64,000 bases of DNA, taken from contig NC_089978.1 of the NCBI RefSeq assembly GCF_036417845.1, forward strand, positions 163,429,962-163,493,961. Direction: 5' to 3'. This document shows positions 39,660-51,005 of the stretch, one piece after another. A program made the translations under genes and the position numbers. Source of the stretch: Apteryx mantelli. Taxonomy: Eukaryota; Chordata; Aves; Apterygiformes; Apterygidae. Under the pieces are notes generated by a model, which saw only the letters and a list, made by a program, of their open reading frames with translations, searched no databases and had not been told where the DNA came from. Position 1 is the first letter of the stretch; every line of letters starts with the position of its first letter.

Positions 39660-41226
39660 GTAAGAAAGTGGAGGAAGGTTTGCAGATGGGGAATGATGAG
39701 TGAAAGATAGTAACAACAGACATTAGCTTGAAAACTGTAGCCTTAAGATGACTGGGTTTTGGCGATAAGAAGCATTTGGGAGGTAGCTAAAGGGACCATT
39801 GGATGTTGTTGCAACATACACCTCTCTTGAGAGTTATTTCATGGCTGGGATGCTCCAGATGTTGTAGGTCCCACAAAGGAGTTCACTGAATGAAATTATG
39901 AAATCAGGATTTCCTACCTAGTTTATTTCCCTCCTCTGCTACCATCTCCTCCTGATTGAGTATTTCTTATTGCAGTCACAAATGAGTGGTTGAATAAAAC
40001 CTCATAGGCATAAAGAGCAGCAAGGGGCAAAAGAAGCCTGTCATTACAAGACACAAGCAGTGAAAAGCAAATGTAAAATGCACAGAAAAGGAATTCAAAA
40101 CAGGAAAAGCTCAAAGATTTTTTTCTTAAAAGTTCCAGTTTGATTCCTTTGATTTGAAATTCCAGTGGAAAAAATCACTCTAAGGTTGTGTCTACTTTTA
40201 GCCTTTCTCCTTAGCCTATAGTTAATCAAATTAATTAGAGAGGAAAAAGGGAAAATGGTGGGCTTATTTTAAATGTTCTCATTGCCAAGCAGTTCCTGTC
40301 GTGAGGTGATGTATTCTTTAACTGTGAAAGTGACGGTGGAGATGTATTCAGCCACAGCTCACGAAAAAACTACTTTCCGGACCTGCTATCTACACTTCTG
40401 ACTAGCCAGTGAAACATGAGGTTCACATCAGACCAGGCTATAGTCTGTGTTGTATGGGGTCCTAGTGCTGATTTCTGGTGTGGGGATGCAAGCTTTTGTC
40501 CCTGAAAGCTCTCTTAGCACGTTCTACATGAATGCCATTCAACAGGCAATGATTTGCGTTATTTTATATTTGCAAAATGAATTGTAAGTCAGGAAATGTC
40601 AAAAGGAAATGCCAGGGGATCTGTGTTATTTATACATTTCTTTTTTTCCATGGTCTGTTTCTCTTGAGCAAATGAAACGGCAGCAGAGCACTGAACACTG
40701 GGAAACCTCTCAAGCCTGACTCAGGCATTCAGGACTGACTACATGTAAATCTTCTGTTCAGGTGTTGCTTCTTGTCTTGTACAATCAAAAGATCAAGGCT
40801 GAGTGGCTACTGGTTCTCCAGTCTTCTTAGTATCAGAACACACTGTGTTTTAGAGAGGGATACAGATGAAAGGAATAAAAAAGAAAAGCAGTGCTGCAGA
40901 GCTGAGGTAGAAACTTACAAACGACAATATAAATAGGCAATAGCAGCAAGACCAGTGCAACCTAGAAACACATACTTGGATATGCTAGAAGTAACATCAC
41001 AGCCATAAGTCATTTCCACAACACTACAGAAAGGAGGAGGGAGTTGAATTAGAAGAAGAACTGGGATTAAAGTACCTCAGAGTGAAGAGATTCAAAAGAC
41101 AAACAGGACCAAACAGGAAAAAATGTGGGGGAGGCAATGGCAGCAAACTTACCGCTTTTTTAAAGTTAGCTCCTCTGACAAAGGCAGCGATGAACAAACC
41201 TTTATGGTTTCCCTTTTCATTTGCAG
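39660..41226 (+). other. RASD2 coding intron, phase 1
   Basis: The intron starts GTAAGA and ends TTTGCAG. It is 1567 nt long, AT-rich and without recognisable repeats. Its last 145 nt are open in the same frame as exon 2, with in-frame ATGs at 41082 and 41190. Its position, between the ILTG and DVF motifs, matches the coding intron I know from the RASD1/RASD2 family. Confidence 0.95.
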
Positions 41227-41756
41227 GGGATGTTTTCATTCTGGTGTTCAGCTTGGACAATAGAGAATCCTTCGACGAGGTCAAGAGACTCCAGAAACAG
41301 ATCCTTGAGGTCAAATCCTGCCTGAAGAATAAGACCAAGGAATCAGCTGACCTCCCCATGGTGATCTGTGGCAACAAGAATGACCACAGTGAAATCTTCC
41401 GCAAGGTGCGTTCAGACGAAGGTGAGAACCTCGTCTCCAGTGATGAAAATTGTGCTTACTTTGAAGTTTCAGCCAAGAAGAACACCAACGTGGATGAGAT
41501 GTTCTATGTCCTCTTCAGCATGGCCAAGCTACCTCATGAGATGAGCCCTGCCCTCCACAGAAAAATCTCCATCCAGTATGGTGACACTTTCCAACAGAAA
41601 TCCTTCCGAATGCGCCGAGTCAAGGAGATGGACGCCTATGGCATGATCTCTCCTTTTGCTCGCCGGCCAAGTGTTAACAGCGATCTGAAATATATCAAAT
41701 CAAAAGTTCTCAGGGAAGGTCAATCAAGGGAGAGGGAGAAATGCACTATCCAGTGA
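41227..41756 (+). CDS. RASD2: RASD2 (Rhes) small GTPase, coding exon 2 (residues 91-266, stop TGA)
   Basis: The acceptor is a pyrimidine-rich tract ending TTGCAG at 41221-41226. Splicing restores Gly91 and continues in frame as DVFILVFSLDNRESFDEV. The G4 box NKND is at residues 140-143 and the G5 SAK at 172-174. The RASD-specific C-terminal extension follows, with a basic patch near 218-223 (RMRRVK), the SPFARRPSVNSD segment at about 232-243, and a terminal CaaX box CTIQ at 263-266. The CaaX cysteine is Cys263 and should be farnesylated. The total of 266 residues equals the human protein length as I remember it. Against that remembered sequence, most substitutions fall at about 144-162 and 211-218, outside the nucleotide pocket. 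No frameshift or missing key residue is visible, so the gene looks intact. Confidence 0.97.
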
Positions 41757-42042
41757 AGGCGGCTAGCCAGTCTCTCTGAAGTTGTCATCCATATGTAGTG
41801 CCTTAAAGAAAAACGGTCTGCAGAAGCCCAGAATGGGCTCACTGGGTTCATCCAATCGAGAATGCCCAGCATGGCAAAAGGATAACTCTTCCTGAGGGTT
41901 CTACTGAATCATGAATGTAAATAATATTGTTCTTGTAAATGACTGGGAAAAATCATATGCCCGATATGTGACTGCATTTCTTTGTCTTTGTAAAGTAGTT
42001 CCTCTTCATTGTCCTTTTTGTCTAAAGAACACAGACTTGAGA

Positions 42043-42048
42043 AATAAA
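42043..42048 (+). terminator. AATAAA poly(A) signal, proximal candidate
   Basis: This is a canonical hexamer 287 nt after the stop codon. The sequence just downstream is not notably GT-rich, so it may be weak or unused. Confidence 0.3.
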
Positions 42049-42203
42049 GAAATTTCAACCTCATCCCTACAAAGACAGTAGGTCAATAATGCACAAAAGG
42101 CATTAACAGCTACCCCAGTGTGCAGCTCTTGCTGAGAGAGAGAAAGATACCATAGGGCAGTACTGGAGGTGCAGCTGTGGGGCAGGAGATTCCTTGAGCA
42201 AGG

Positions 42204-42260
42204 ATGTGTATGTGTGTGCGTGCGTGTGTGTGTGTGTGTGTGTGTGCGCATCTGTGTATG
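42204..42260. repeat. (TG)n tract inside the RASD2 3' UTR
   Basis: Imperfect TG repeats (TGTATGTGTGTGCGTGCG, then a pure TG run, then CGCATCTGTGTATG). The tract would be UG-rich in the mRNA because the gene reads on the + strand. Confidence 0.95.
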
Positions 42261-42562
42261 TTTTTGCATGCATGCGTGGAGCACTCCTCTAAAAAAATGG
42301 GACTTACATTTCTAAGGACAACAATCTTACTGAGGTTTCCTAGATTGGGAGTGGACTCTGTATACAAACACATGATTCTGCAACCTGCATTCAGAAGGTC
42401 TTGTTTTTACGTTTGCTGGGACAGCTGTAATTTGGCATTGACAAGAATGTTGTTTTGTATTATTGATTTTGGTTTGGGTTTGTTTTTTTATTGTCTGGGG
42501 GTGGTTTCCTAGCAAAACCAGATGGCAAGTGTGTTTGAAATGAAAAGTGTCTAATTTTTAGA

Positions 42563-42568
42563 AATAAA
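42563..42568 (+). terminator. AATAAA poly(A) signal, middle candidate
   Basis: This canonical hexamer is followed immediately by a short GT-rich stretch (GGTGTGTTT). It could end an mRNA with about 0.8 kb of 3' UTR. Confidence 0.4.
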
Positions 42569-43039
42569 AGGTGTGTTTCAGCTGTAAATCTAAATAATAT
42601 GTACACTGATTGAAAGTGAAATTGTACTGTAAAAAGCCAATACATTTGACTGGTTTGCAAGCCTGGTGTGGTATTGTTTCTCACGGCAGCCATACCAACT
42701 CTGAACATCGTAGTACAAATGCCACCCTTTGCCTTGCTGGCCACTGGAGGAATCGTTCCTTCTGTCTGCCTGTGACAGCTGGGGCTGACTAGATTCGCAT
42801 GTTGACTTAGACCATTTCAGAGGCAGGATTGGGTTTTCCTTCAAAATTAAGAACTGAATGGATGTGGCCTCTTGATCTGGGACCAGCTCCATTATATGTC
42901 TTCTGTTAACATCTAGTCATTTTGTTCATGGTTTTACTTGATATCTGATAAAGGTTGCCTCAGTGGAAACCTTTGCACTACAGAAGTTCTTCAGAACAGA
43001 AGCTTTGTGCTGGCTGTCTAAATAGGGGTGAACTGGCCA

Positions 43040-43045
43040 AATAAA
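43040..43045 (+). terminator. AATAAA poly(A) signal, third candidate
   Basis: This canonical hexamer has a T/C-rich downstream region. It could end an mRNA with about 1.3 kb of 3' UTR. Confidence 0.3.
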
Positions 43046-43608
43046 CCTGGGACTGCCATTTACTTCTTCCTTTTCTCAGTCCAGTCCAGGCTTCCTTGTC
43101 TTAAGGTCTCTCCCTGTCCTACTTCTGGCTTTATTGCTCGGTATGCTAGGCTTCTATATGCCCTTAAAGCCAAGTATATTCTCTCAGATATGAGCTTGCC
43201 ACTCTCGCTGACTGGAATGAGGCATGCATGCATAACTGTGGATAGAGCATGGCCCCTGGACTGTACTTAAGAGTAGAGCATATATGTTATATATACCTCA
43301 GAAGAGTGTTCAGATATTCTTATCCCTCCCTCACCATCAAATTCTCTTCTTGGCTGTATCTGTCTTGCTGTATCCTGGTCAGAGCTGTGACCTAGTTCAT
43401 TCTGTAATCTGACAGGAAACCAAGAATGATGAATGTCTGTGAAAATTAGCCTCTGAGAGTCAAAATCTTATCATCACTTGTCAGCTCCACTCTTCACGGG
43501 TACTGTCTATCGACTGGTAAAATACACTGTTCTTTTATCCCTGGTGCCAGGGCAACACCTTTCTAATTGTTTCTCCCTCCCTATCTATAAATATGTACAC
43601 TGTTTATG

Positions 43609-43614
43609 ATTAAA
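43609..43614 (+). terminator. ATTAAA poly(A) signal, likely distal RASD2 end
   Basis: This common variant hexamer sits in an AT-rich context (TTTATGATTAAATTTG). GTGTCCTGGTTTGTTTTT follows about 20-40 nt later, a good cleavage-and-polyadenylation arrangement. Confidence 0.5.
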
Positions 43615-43822
43615 TTTGTCTTATTTATTAGCCGTGTCCTGGTTTGTTTTTACTGTCTCCAAGAATAGTGGAGAAAGTCCTAGTTTTTTTGTTGTAAGGG
43701 GGCAAGTGCAGCTGAGCAGGTGAGTTCTGAGTTGAGAGCCCTGATGAGACAGTAAGTTCTGGAGGAGTATTTTTTGTCTTCCAGACTCCAGAGGCTTGAC
43801 ATTGCCCTTGTTGGAACAGAAC

Positions 43823-43890
43823 TATGTCTATATCTATATACTTATATTTATATTTATCTATCTATATCAACATATATATACAGATATATT
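43823..43890. repeat. TATA/TATC-rich simple repeat
   Basis: Imperfect TATC, TATT and TATA units in an AT-only stretch, 0.2 kb after the distal RASD2 poly(A) signal. Confidence 0.9.
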
Positions 43891-44264
43891 CCCAAGCAGA
43901 AGCAGAAAGCTACTCTTCCCATGTTGCATCTGACACAAGAGGACAACAATTCTTTCCTTCCCACACAGGGCCAGTGTGCTCATCCCTGCTGGGATTTAAT
44001 GCAATCTCTGTAGAGACATCACCATTGCTGTCATCAGTCTTTCAATCTCACCATCTGCACTTCTCAGCTGTGTGAGCCTTGGTTGCATAAGGCAGTCTGC
44101 TATTGAAAGGCATTAACCTGGGCTTTGCTTTGCAATGACTTGGGAGCTGGAAGACAGGCTACCCTGTTCAAACCAAAATGGAACAGAAGTGCTGACAGAG
44201 GATACAGGGCAGATGAAGAGGCACTTTCCAGGGGTAGGCATAGTATGAGCCTAATGTGGCTAGT

Positions 44265-44523
44265 AATCACAGAATAGTTGAAGTTGGAAAGGACCTCTGA
44301 AGACCATCTGGTCCAACTACCCTGCTCAAGCAGGGTCACCTACAGTAGGTTGTCCAAGACCGTGCCAGTTGGGTTTTGAATATCTCCAAGACTGAAGGCT
44401 CCACAGCCTCTCTGGGCAATCTGTTCCAGTATTCAACAAACATCACAGAGAAAAAGTGTTATGTTCAGACAGAATTTCTGGTGTTTCAATCTGTGCCTGA
44501 TGCCTCTTGTCTTGTCACTGGAC
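44265..44523 (-). mobile_element. CR1 LINE fragment, 3' end, reverse orientation
   Basis: The + strand begins AATCACAGAATAGTTG and continues GGAAAGGACCTCTGAAGACC, then the CR1 phrases TGGTCCAAC, TCAAGCAGGGTCACC, GGGTTTTGAATATCTCCAAG and CCACAGCCTCTCTGGGCAA. It ends near TGCCTCTTGTCTTGTCACTG. This is the reverse complement of the well-known 3' end of avian CR1 elements. The copy is 5'-truncated to about 260 nt, as is usual for CR1, and carries no intact reverse transcriptase. It is the only clear CR1 I found in 64 kb, and it lies about 0.6 kb past the inferred RASD2 3' end. Confidence 0.93.
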
Positions 44524-47500
44524 AGTCAGCTGAGTAATCTGCTGGACTGCTTTTATTAGGGTTGTTTTGTTCATTTCTATTACACTTGACTGTCTTTTCC
44601 AGCAAATCCCCCTTTTGTGCCTCACCCTCCCAGCCTTGGTAAGCTGTAGAGGGTTTCAAGCTGTCAGGGAAGATCCTGACAGGAGAGGAGACATAAAGCC
44701 TGAGCATTTAGCAATATGGATCATGCAGCAGCTTAACACTGCGCTACTTGCCTTTCCTCTGTCTCCAGAGGAGAAAGAATGAATCTTCCTTATGTAGCTC
44801 ATATGAGGAAGACATGAGCCTTGGCCCTGGTGAAGATTCCCTGGAGAGGGTAGGAATACCACATCCACATTTGGTAGGAAAGCAGAGGTGAAACAGAGCA
44901 GCACCAGCGATCAAATTCAGCATGCACACTCAGGCCAAGGTAGTGCATCCCGATAGAGATGCCCTGCAGTCTGCTACAAGGCTAGTGCTCATCTTCATTT
45001 ATCTACCAAGTAGTTCCCTCTTCAGCCAGCTTGCCAAATAGGAGAAATATGAATTTAAAACAGGTGCAAAAATCCACATCCAATTAGATCCTGTTGATCT
45101 AATAGCATTCTAATAAACAAACACTTTCTGCTCAAGATGCTGCTGTAACATTCTGCTTCCCTACCATCCCCCTGAGCACATGTTCACCTCCCTACAGACT
45201 CTCCACCCATGGGTATGACTATTGAATGTGCCCGTGGTCGAGCACTGGGACTCATGTGCCACACAGACCCAGGCCAGAGGCTGTGAAAATGGAGAGAGAA
45301 AGGCATGAGCACTGGCCACCACTTGGATTACCAAGCTCCTGAAAGCTAGAGGAGAATTCCTCACACTACAGCTAATGTGCTGCATTATTGAGCCTACAGC
45401 AGCTCTCTCTGGCATGCTGCATAAAGCTAAGTTTCGTAAGTGCCTTCATAATCACTAATATTCTGCTCTGGTTTTACAACATTGACCTTACAATTATTTT
45501 CCCCACTGTCCTTCAATCTCCATAAAGACATCAGCTTTCCTCATCTGTCCATGTCCTCCCGTTCCTGTCTTTTCTGCCACGTTGGGCACAAAGTCATCAG
45601 GCACCAAAATTAAACGCTGTGCAGAGGGTGAGGAGGGCAAGAGTTGGCATGGTCAAAGGGCAAGGAGTGAGTACTAATGGAGATGTACTGGATCTGCAGG
45701 AAGGGCTGTAAGCCCCAGCCTCAGTGTCCTTCCCAGGGCCTGACTTGATCTACCACATGCTCAGGGGGAGAAGCACCTGAGAAACAGGCTGGGAGTGAGA
45801 TGAAGCAGCATTACAGTCACCTGCAGAAACAAATGAAAAAAAGCAGGTAATCTTATTAAAGTAATACTAGTCCTTTGTCTGCATTTTGTAACTGATGATA
45901 ATTGCTTTTTAAGTAAGATTATCATGCTCCTGAGGACAGAAACTCTCATATTTATTGTTTAGCTTTTATTATATCATTACGGTTATTCTATTAATAGTCA
46001 TATATTATTTGGGGTCTAAAAGTGCTTACAGCCCCTGCAACAGACAGTATGTGTCTCTGTTGTTTATTCACAGCTAGTAGCCATTAAAAGCCTATTAGCC
46101 AGTGAAAAAGGCTGGGACTGGAAAACAAAGAGGAGGGCTACCAGTATGTCTGCACAGGGTGCACAAGGTAAAGCAGCAGAGAAAAGGGGAAATGTTTCTT
46201 CCCTGCTAACTGCTGAACATATCTGGCTGTAAAACAGTAGAGAAGAGCTTTATGGGAACTGTAGTATGAGCAGAGTTTGGGAGACCCTGAAAGGAGCAAA
46301 AAGCAGACACACAGCCAGGCCAAAGAAGCAATGGAAAGAGAGGTGATTCTTTCCCCCCATGGGGGATTCAGGAGGACTGCACAGAGCTTCTTGTAACCCA
46401 AGAAACCACTAAAAGGCACTGGACTGAGAACAAGTCGGTAGCAAGAGATCCATCCTGCAAAGACGCTGCGAGCAGTCGGACAGGTTTGTTTGTAAACCAT
46501 ATACTTTTAGTTGGTCTGACCCAGCATAATTAAGTTGCTTTATTCCAACCTTGTTCTACACTACAGTCTATAAAACCCAACATTAGTGATCCATTGCTGA
46601 CATTTTTGGTGTATTCACTTCCAGGACAAGGAAGGTACATCTACCTGACTTAGGATCAGTCACAGCCCTGGAACAAGACCGGGCTGAGATTTATTTTGAA
46701 CATTGCTCTACACAGTCCTGAAGAAATTACAACTCAACACATTCTAGGAGCTACTATAAATAATGAGGAAAATCTAATTGAGCCACGGGGTCAGTACAAA
46801 TCAGGAAGGAAATAGTGGTCATGGTGAATTAAGGAAAAGATAAATTGAGGGTGGGAAAGGCAGAGTGAAAGCCTGTTTTGACATCCAGAGGACTAAATAG
46901 GCTTCTGTTCTAAAGGATCCCCAGGAGAACTGCTGCCATCAGGCTAGTAGCCACTGGAGACAAGGTTTCAGCCCTGTCATGGTGCAGTCTCACAAAGACC
47001 ATCGTCTCCTTGAAAGCCCAGCATGCAGTAGGTCAGATTGTCTGAGAGGCCAAAGGGTTTGTCACCATCACAAAAGACAAGTAGGAAATGGTGGGATAAA
47101 TTTAAAAATGACAGCAGAAGAGAAAAGAGCTTCAGAAATGAGCTCAACAAGGTGGGACAGCTATATGCAGTAGGGTGGGTAAAGAAGAGGAAAGCTATTG
47201 AGGTGAGGTCTTGGTGAAAGATGGAGCAGTGAAGTCTGCCAGTCAGCTGGAGATATAAAAGGGCAGGTGCCTTTTGGCCCTTTAAGTAGCATGAGAAGCA
47301 CTTCAGGATGTCATGGGCACTCTGGTTCAGAGACCTTCCACTGGTACCCACATGTGCAGTATGTCCCAGAGGACATCCTATGGTGAGATGCCACAGCATG
47401 GCAGAGTCCTAGCTGTGCTGTATGCTATGAAATGGACCCTCCTCCGCCAACAAGTCAAATCTGAAGACATTTTATTTAGCTGTTTTTGTCCTTCCTCAAG

Positions 47501-48391
47501 CATTAACCTCTATTTATCCCTATGCAGGACCCACCCCCCGCCTCCTGTTGCATCTTTTGCTGTCTTAGTTTTATCATCCTTTCACATGCCATATAGGTGG
47601 CTAATATTGCTAGCCATGTCCCAGTGCCTTGGCCAGAGTAGAGGGTTATAGGCAGAGGTGCTTTAGAAGTAAGTGACGATTATTTGATGTGATATCACTG
47701 CTACTCTTGGGTTTTTTGTTAGCATTATTGTTTCTGTAAAAATACATGAAGGCAGGCCCAGATTAAAGGGTGTCCTTAGAAAAAGATATAAAACGTAGTA
47801 TAATGTACATTTCCCCACTGGTCTCTATAGCAACAGTCTTTTCTCTGCACTTGCAAAGAGCAGAGAATTTGCGGGGCGGAGAGAAACAGTGGATCTGCCC
47901 TAGATCTTTCACCATTGAGTCCTCATGGGAAGTTCTCCACCCTTCAGTCTCTGTGGCATGACCAGCCAGACCCACATTCTAGACCATTCAATATATCTGA
48001 TAAAGCTGTGGGATGGAAATGCTACCATAGATAAGAAAGTAATTTCCATAAAGCGATTGTAAACTGGGGCATTGCTCCTGGCACAGTAACTGGCTACAGG
48101 AATACACATCTCAAACTGCTATAATCCCATCTTCAGTACTCAGATTTGGCTAGAGCTATAGGCCTTGTCTGACTTTTCTCTTCCCTGTGTCTTTACAGAC
48201 CACCATTTGGTAGGGTCAGAGCCTAAAACTTTCCAGAGAAACACTTCCTGTTGCTATCATGAAAACATTAGACTAAGACCTTTCCTTGCCTCTATCATCA
48301 GCAGCCATCCACAGTAAGCAGAACTGCCGTGAGTCCCAGGCACCACATTCCTAGAAAGTTATTGAGAGTTTGGAGGGAAGCCAAACACCAG

Positions 48392-48409
48392 AAAAAAAAA
48401 AAAAAAAAA
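48392..48409. repeat. poly(A) tract, 18 nt
   Basis: An uninterrupted run of 18 A. I saw no poly(A) signal, gene-like sequence or target duplication upstream, so a retroposed tail is not supported. Confidence 0.9.
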
Positions 48410-49929
48410 TTGTGAGCCTAGAGGGTTTGACTTGAGTAAGCCTTAAGAAAAGTCTGAAAAGAATAATTCTGTGCCATGTAGGTAAACAAAGTCTGAGAGA
48501 GGCTGTGGCCTGAAAACCCCTAGATGTTTTTGAAAGGTGGAGATGACAACTGAGACAACACACTGTTTAGAGCTGGACAGTGGGAACATCTCAGTGGGAA
48601 CAAGAGTATTAAGAGGGAAATAGTAGGCTAAAGAGCAGGGCAGACCACAACAGTGCAATCTATTGGCAAATTTTCTAAGAGATGTCATGAAAGTGACATT
48701 TCCGTTAGGAAAACACTAGGAAAAACACTGAAACTTATACTGTCCAATGGGAGATAACTTGTCGTTGGCAGGGGAATGGACTTGCTGAGCCAGTAGGCTA
48801 TTCTGATGCCCACACTCGCTTCTGTGATGGAGCTTGATTCAAAGTCTGCTTCAAAGAAATCTCCTGACTGCCCTGCCCTCATTGCACTCTCCTGGACCCC
48901 TAAGGGAGGGTTGGTAGTTCTCTGGTCCCCTCCAGCCAGATCAATAACAATATAGACAGGACTTCTTATGTCAGGCCCTGCTTTTTAGATCATTTCCACA
49001 AAGATCCCTTGACTGTTTGCAGCAAACAGCTCCTTCAATGAATTATCCATGAACTGTCTCTTGCATGTTTGTTTATTATTCAGAAGTATTTGATGAATGA
49101 TTTATGCAAACGTATCCCACACTGTGGCTGGGATGGATAGCTGAGATGATTAGTTCAGATTGAACACGGAGACAAGGAGGGATGAGGTCACTGTGTTTCA
49201 CAACATTTTTGTAGCAAAGTAAAAGAATATAAATGAAACAAATTTACAATTTGACTGTGTGTCCTCCCATCACTCTGACCTAGAACCAAGCAAGGGGCTG
49301 CTCTCTCTCCCCAGCCCATTCTTCTTCCCCTCCAGGCTCTTGGAGGAGGGATTTTACATGGACTATAATAGTTCAAGAGTGTCCTTGGCTTTCAGTAGTT
49401 AATGTTAAACACTAGCTCACACATGAAAACACTGAATATTTTAGATTGTTTTCAGCAATATGTCTTGAATCTATTTTTGAAGTTACAAAAAAAAATAAAA
49501 AGAATAAAAACTCTCTAAGTTTGTGTCAGTGGATGAAATGAAAAGAAAAGGGAAATTTCAGGCTCCAAGAAACAAGTCCTTCATGCACTGAAACCTTATC
49601 TGAAACAGCACAACTCTATTAAACTGGGACTTGTGTTAGATTGGGAACCAAAGCAACAAAGAAATGCACTGCCAGGTGGAGAGTGGGGGCTTGCATTTCA
49701 GGCCCTACTCATAATGTCAGGTCTGTGACAGATCCCACCCAGTTCCTCAAAGTCTATGTAAAGCCTTAAAAAACTCCTCTTCCCTCTGACGGTCTTCTGT
49801 GTAAATGGTTCAATCCTCAACAATAGCTAGGTTTCAAGTTGCTAGAATAAATGGGTGCTAGGTACCGAGGGTAGGTGTTTTCCTCCTCAGGTCAAAAATC
49901 TAACAGCACCTAGAAATGTAACTCCCACC

Positions 49930-50062
49930 AATTTCTGTACTCTGTAAAAATCATCATCTTGGTTTCCCATCCCTAATATGGGGCCAATAACACTCATAGG
50001 ATCGCTGAGAGAGGATAAACACCTTTTAGATTGCGAGGCACTTGGGTACTGCAATGATGGAT
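49930..50062 (+). mobile_element. MIR-like SINE relic, core and tail
   Basis: GGTTTCCCATCCCTAATATG, GGGCCAATAACACTCATAG, GAGAGGATAAACACC and TAGATTGCGAGGCACTTGG follow the MIR core and 3' tail order (CAGTTTCCCCATCTGTAAAATGG, AATAATAC, GAGGATTAAA, TTTGAGATTCTCGGA). Confidence 0.7.
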
Positions 50063-50907
50063 AAACATGTTAAAGGGTGAAAAGGCAGATGGAAATAAAT
50101 ATCACCTCAATCAGCAACTGAGCTGCTGCCGTGCCAGGAGAACAATTACATTTTGCATAATCCCTGCTTTCTGCACCACCTACAATCCTGGTCTTTCTCC
50201 TGAGCATCTGCTGAGCTGGCAAGTTCCAGGAGCCTTGGGGTTAAAATTACACACTGGCTGCCCCCAGATCTTCAATCACTGAATACCTGTGTGTTAAGCA
50301 ATAGTGTGCTGCAGACAAGTTCTGGTTCAGAGACCTTTGGATGGGCACACAGCATAAGCTCCCCATTCATCCTCTCTCTGTTGGAGAACCGAGTGCCTCA
50401 GGAAAACACAATCTTGATAAATATAACCTGAGGGGTTAGAGGATGACATTGGGAAGATCAGTGGCATTGCTTTTGGCTGGTCCAAGGCAGAATGTCTCAT
50501 CCTTTCTGTCACAAGACAGCTTGTTCCTTGCTGGATGGCTCATTGCCAAGCTAATAAATACAAGTTTCTCAAAAGAAATAAAATAAAAAGGAAAAATAAA
50601 CACAGAGCAATGGCATGTTCTGCAAATTGACAGGAAACTTGCCTGAGGCAATGGATAAGGGGTGAAAGGGATGAACAGCTCTCTCGCGGAGCCTTATTAG
50701 AGAGCGGACTGGAGCTCTTCTCAGATACTCTTTATGAGATGCTGCCATCTGGGAGAAATCCAGATTGGCAATTATCAGAGAGAACAATTTCAGCTGGTCA
50801 CAACACTGCCAAAACAGAAATTATCCCCTTACACAATGACACTGACTCAGACTGCATGCAACTTTTGTTGAGTTTGGGGCAGTTACACAAGGTCTGTCAT
50901 TAGTCAT

Positions 50908-51005
50908 AGTGGTATTTATTTGTATTTTGGAGCCCTGCCCACAGAACAGGACCCAATTATACTAGACAATATACAAATGCACAACAAATAGACAGTCCCA
51001 ATGTA
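50908..51005 (-). mobile_element. amniote MIR-type SINE tail, reverse
   Basis: TTATTTGTATTTTGGAGCCC, CAGGACCCAATTATACTAGA, CAATATACAAATGCACAACA and AATAGACAGTCCCAATG closely parallel a repeat tail frequent in bird and reptile genomes: GGACCCCATTGTGCTAGGCG, CTGTACAAACACAGAACA, AAGACAGTCCCTGCCCC. Confidence 0.75.

Larger units (their letters stand above)
34600..43630 (+). other. RASD2: RASD2 (Rhes) transcription unit, inferred extent
   Basis: This is the inferred span of the only gene in the window. The coding exons are certain, but both transcript ends are predictions. The 5' end is placed at a purine-rich segment after a CCAAT box, about 4.7 kb upstream of the ATG. That fits the family pattern of a noncoding first exon. 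The 3' end is placed just after an ATTAAA signal at 43609-43614, which is followed by a GT-rich stretch. The inferred structure is a noncoding exon, an intron of about 4 kb, coding exon 1 starting at the acceptor before 39380, an intron of 1567 nt, and a terminal exon with about 1.9 kb of 3' UTR. In other vertebrates RASD2 is enriched in striatum and induced by thyroid hormone. I saw no clear thyroid-response element by eye. Confidence 0.6.
41757..43630 (+). other. RASD2: RASD2 3' UTR, inferred
   Basis: This is noncoding sequence after the TGA. It contains a UG-repeat tract at 42204-42260 and candidate poly(A) signals at 42043, 42563, 43040 and 43609. The last signal is followed by a GT-rich element (about 43633-43655), typical of a downstream cleavage element, so I place the distal end near 43630. 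Shorter isoforms are plausible. The ORFs here are not supported as genes. Confidence 0.6.

Noticed and set aside
39660-39703. Extension of RASD2 exon 1 into the intron, giving a 104-residue protein
   Set aside because: The donor GTAAGA at 39660 is strong, and splicing to 41227 gives a full-length conserved protein.
48190-48409. Processed pseudogene ending in the 18-nt poly(A)
   Set aside because: No poly(A) signal, gene-like sequence or flanking duplication before the tract.
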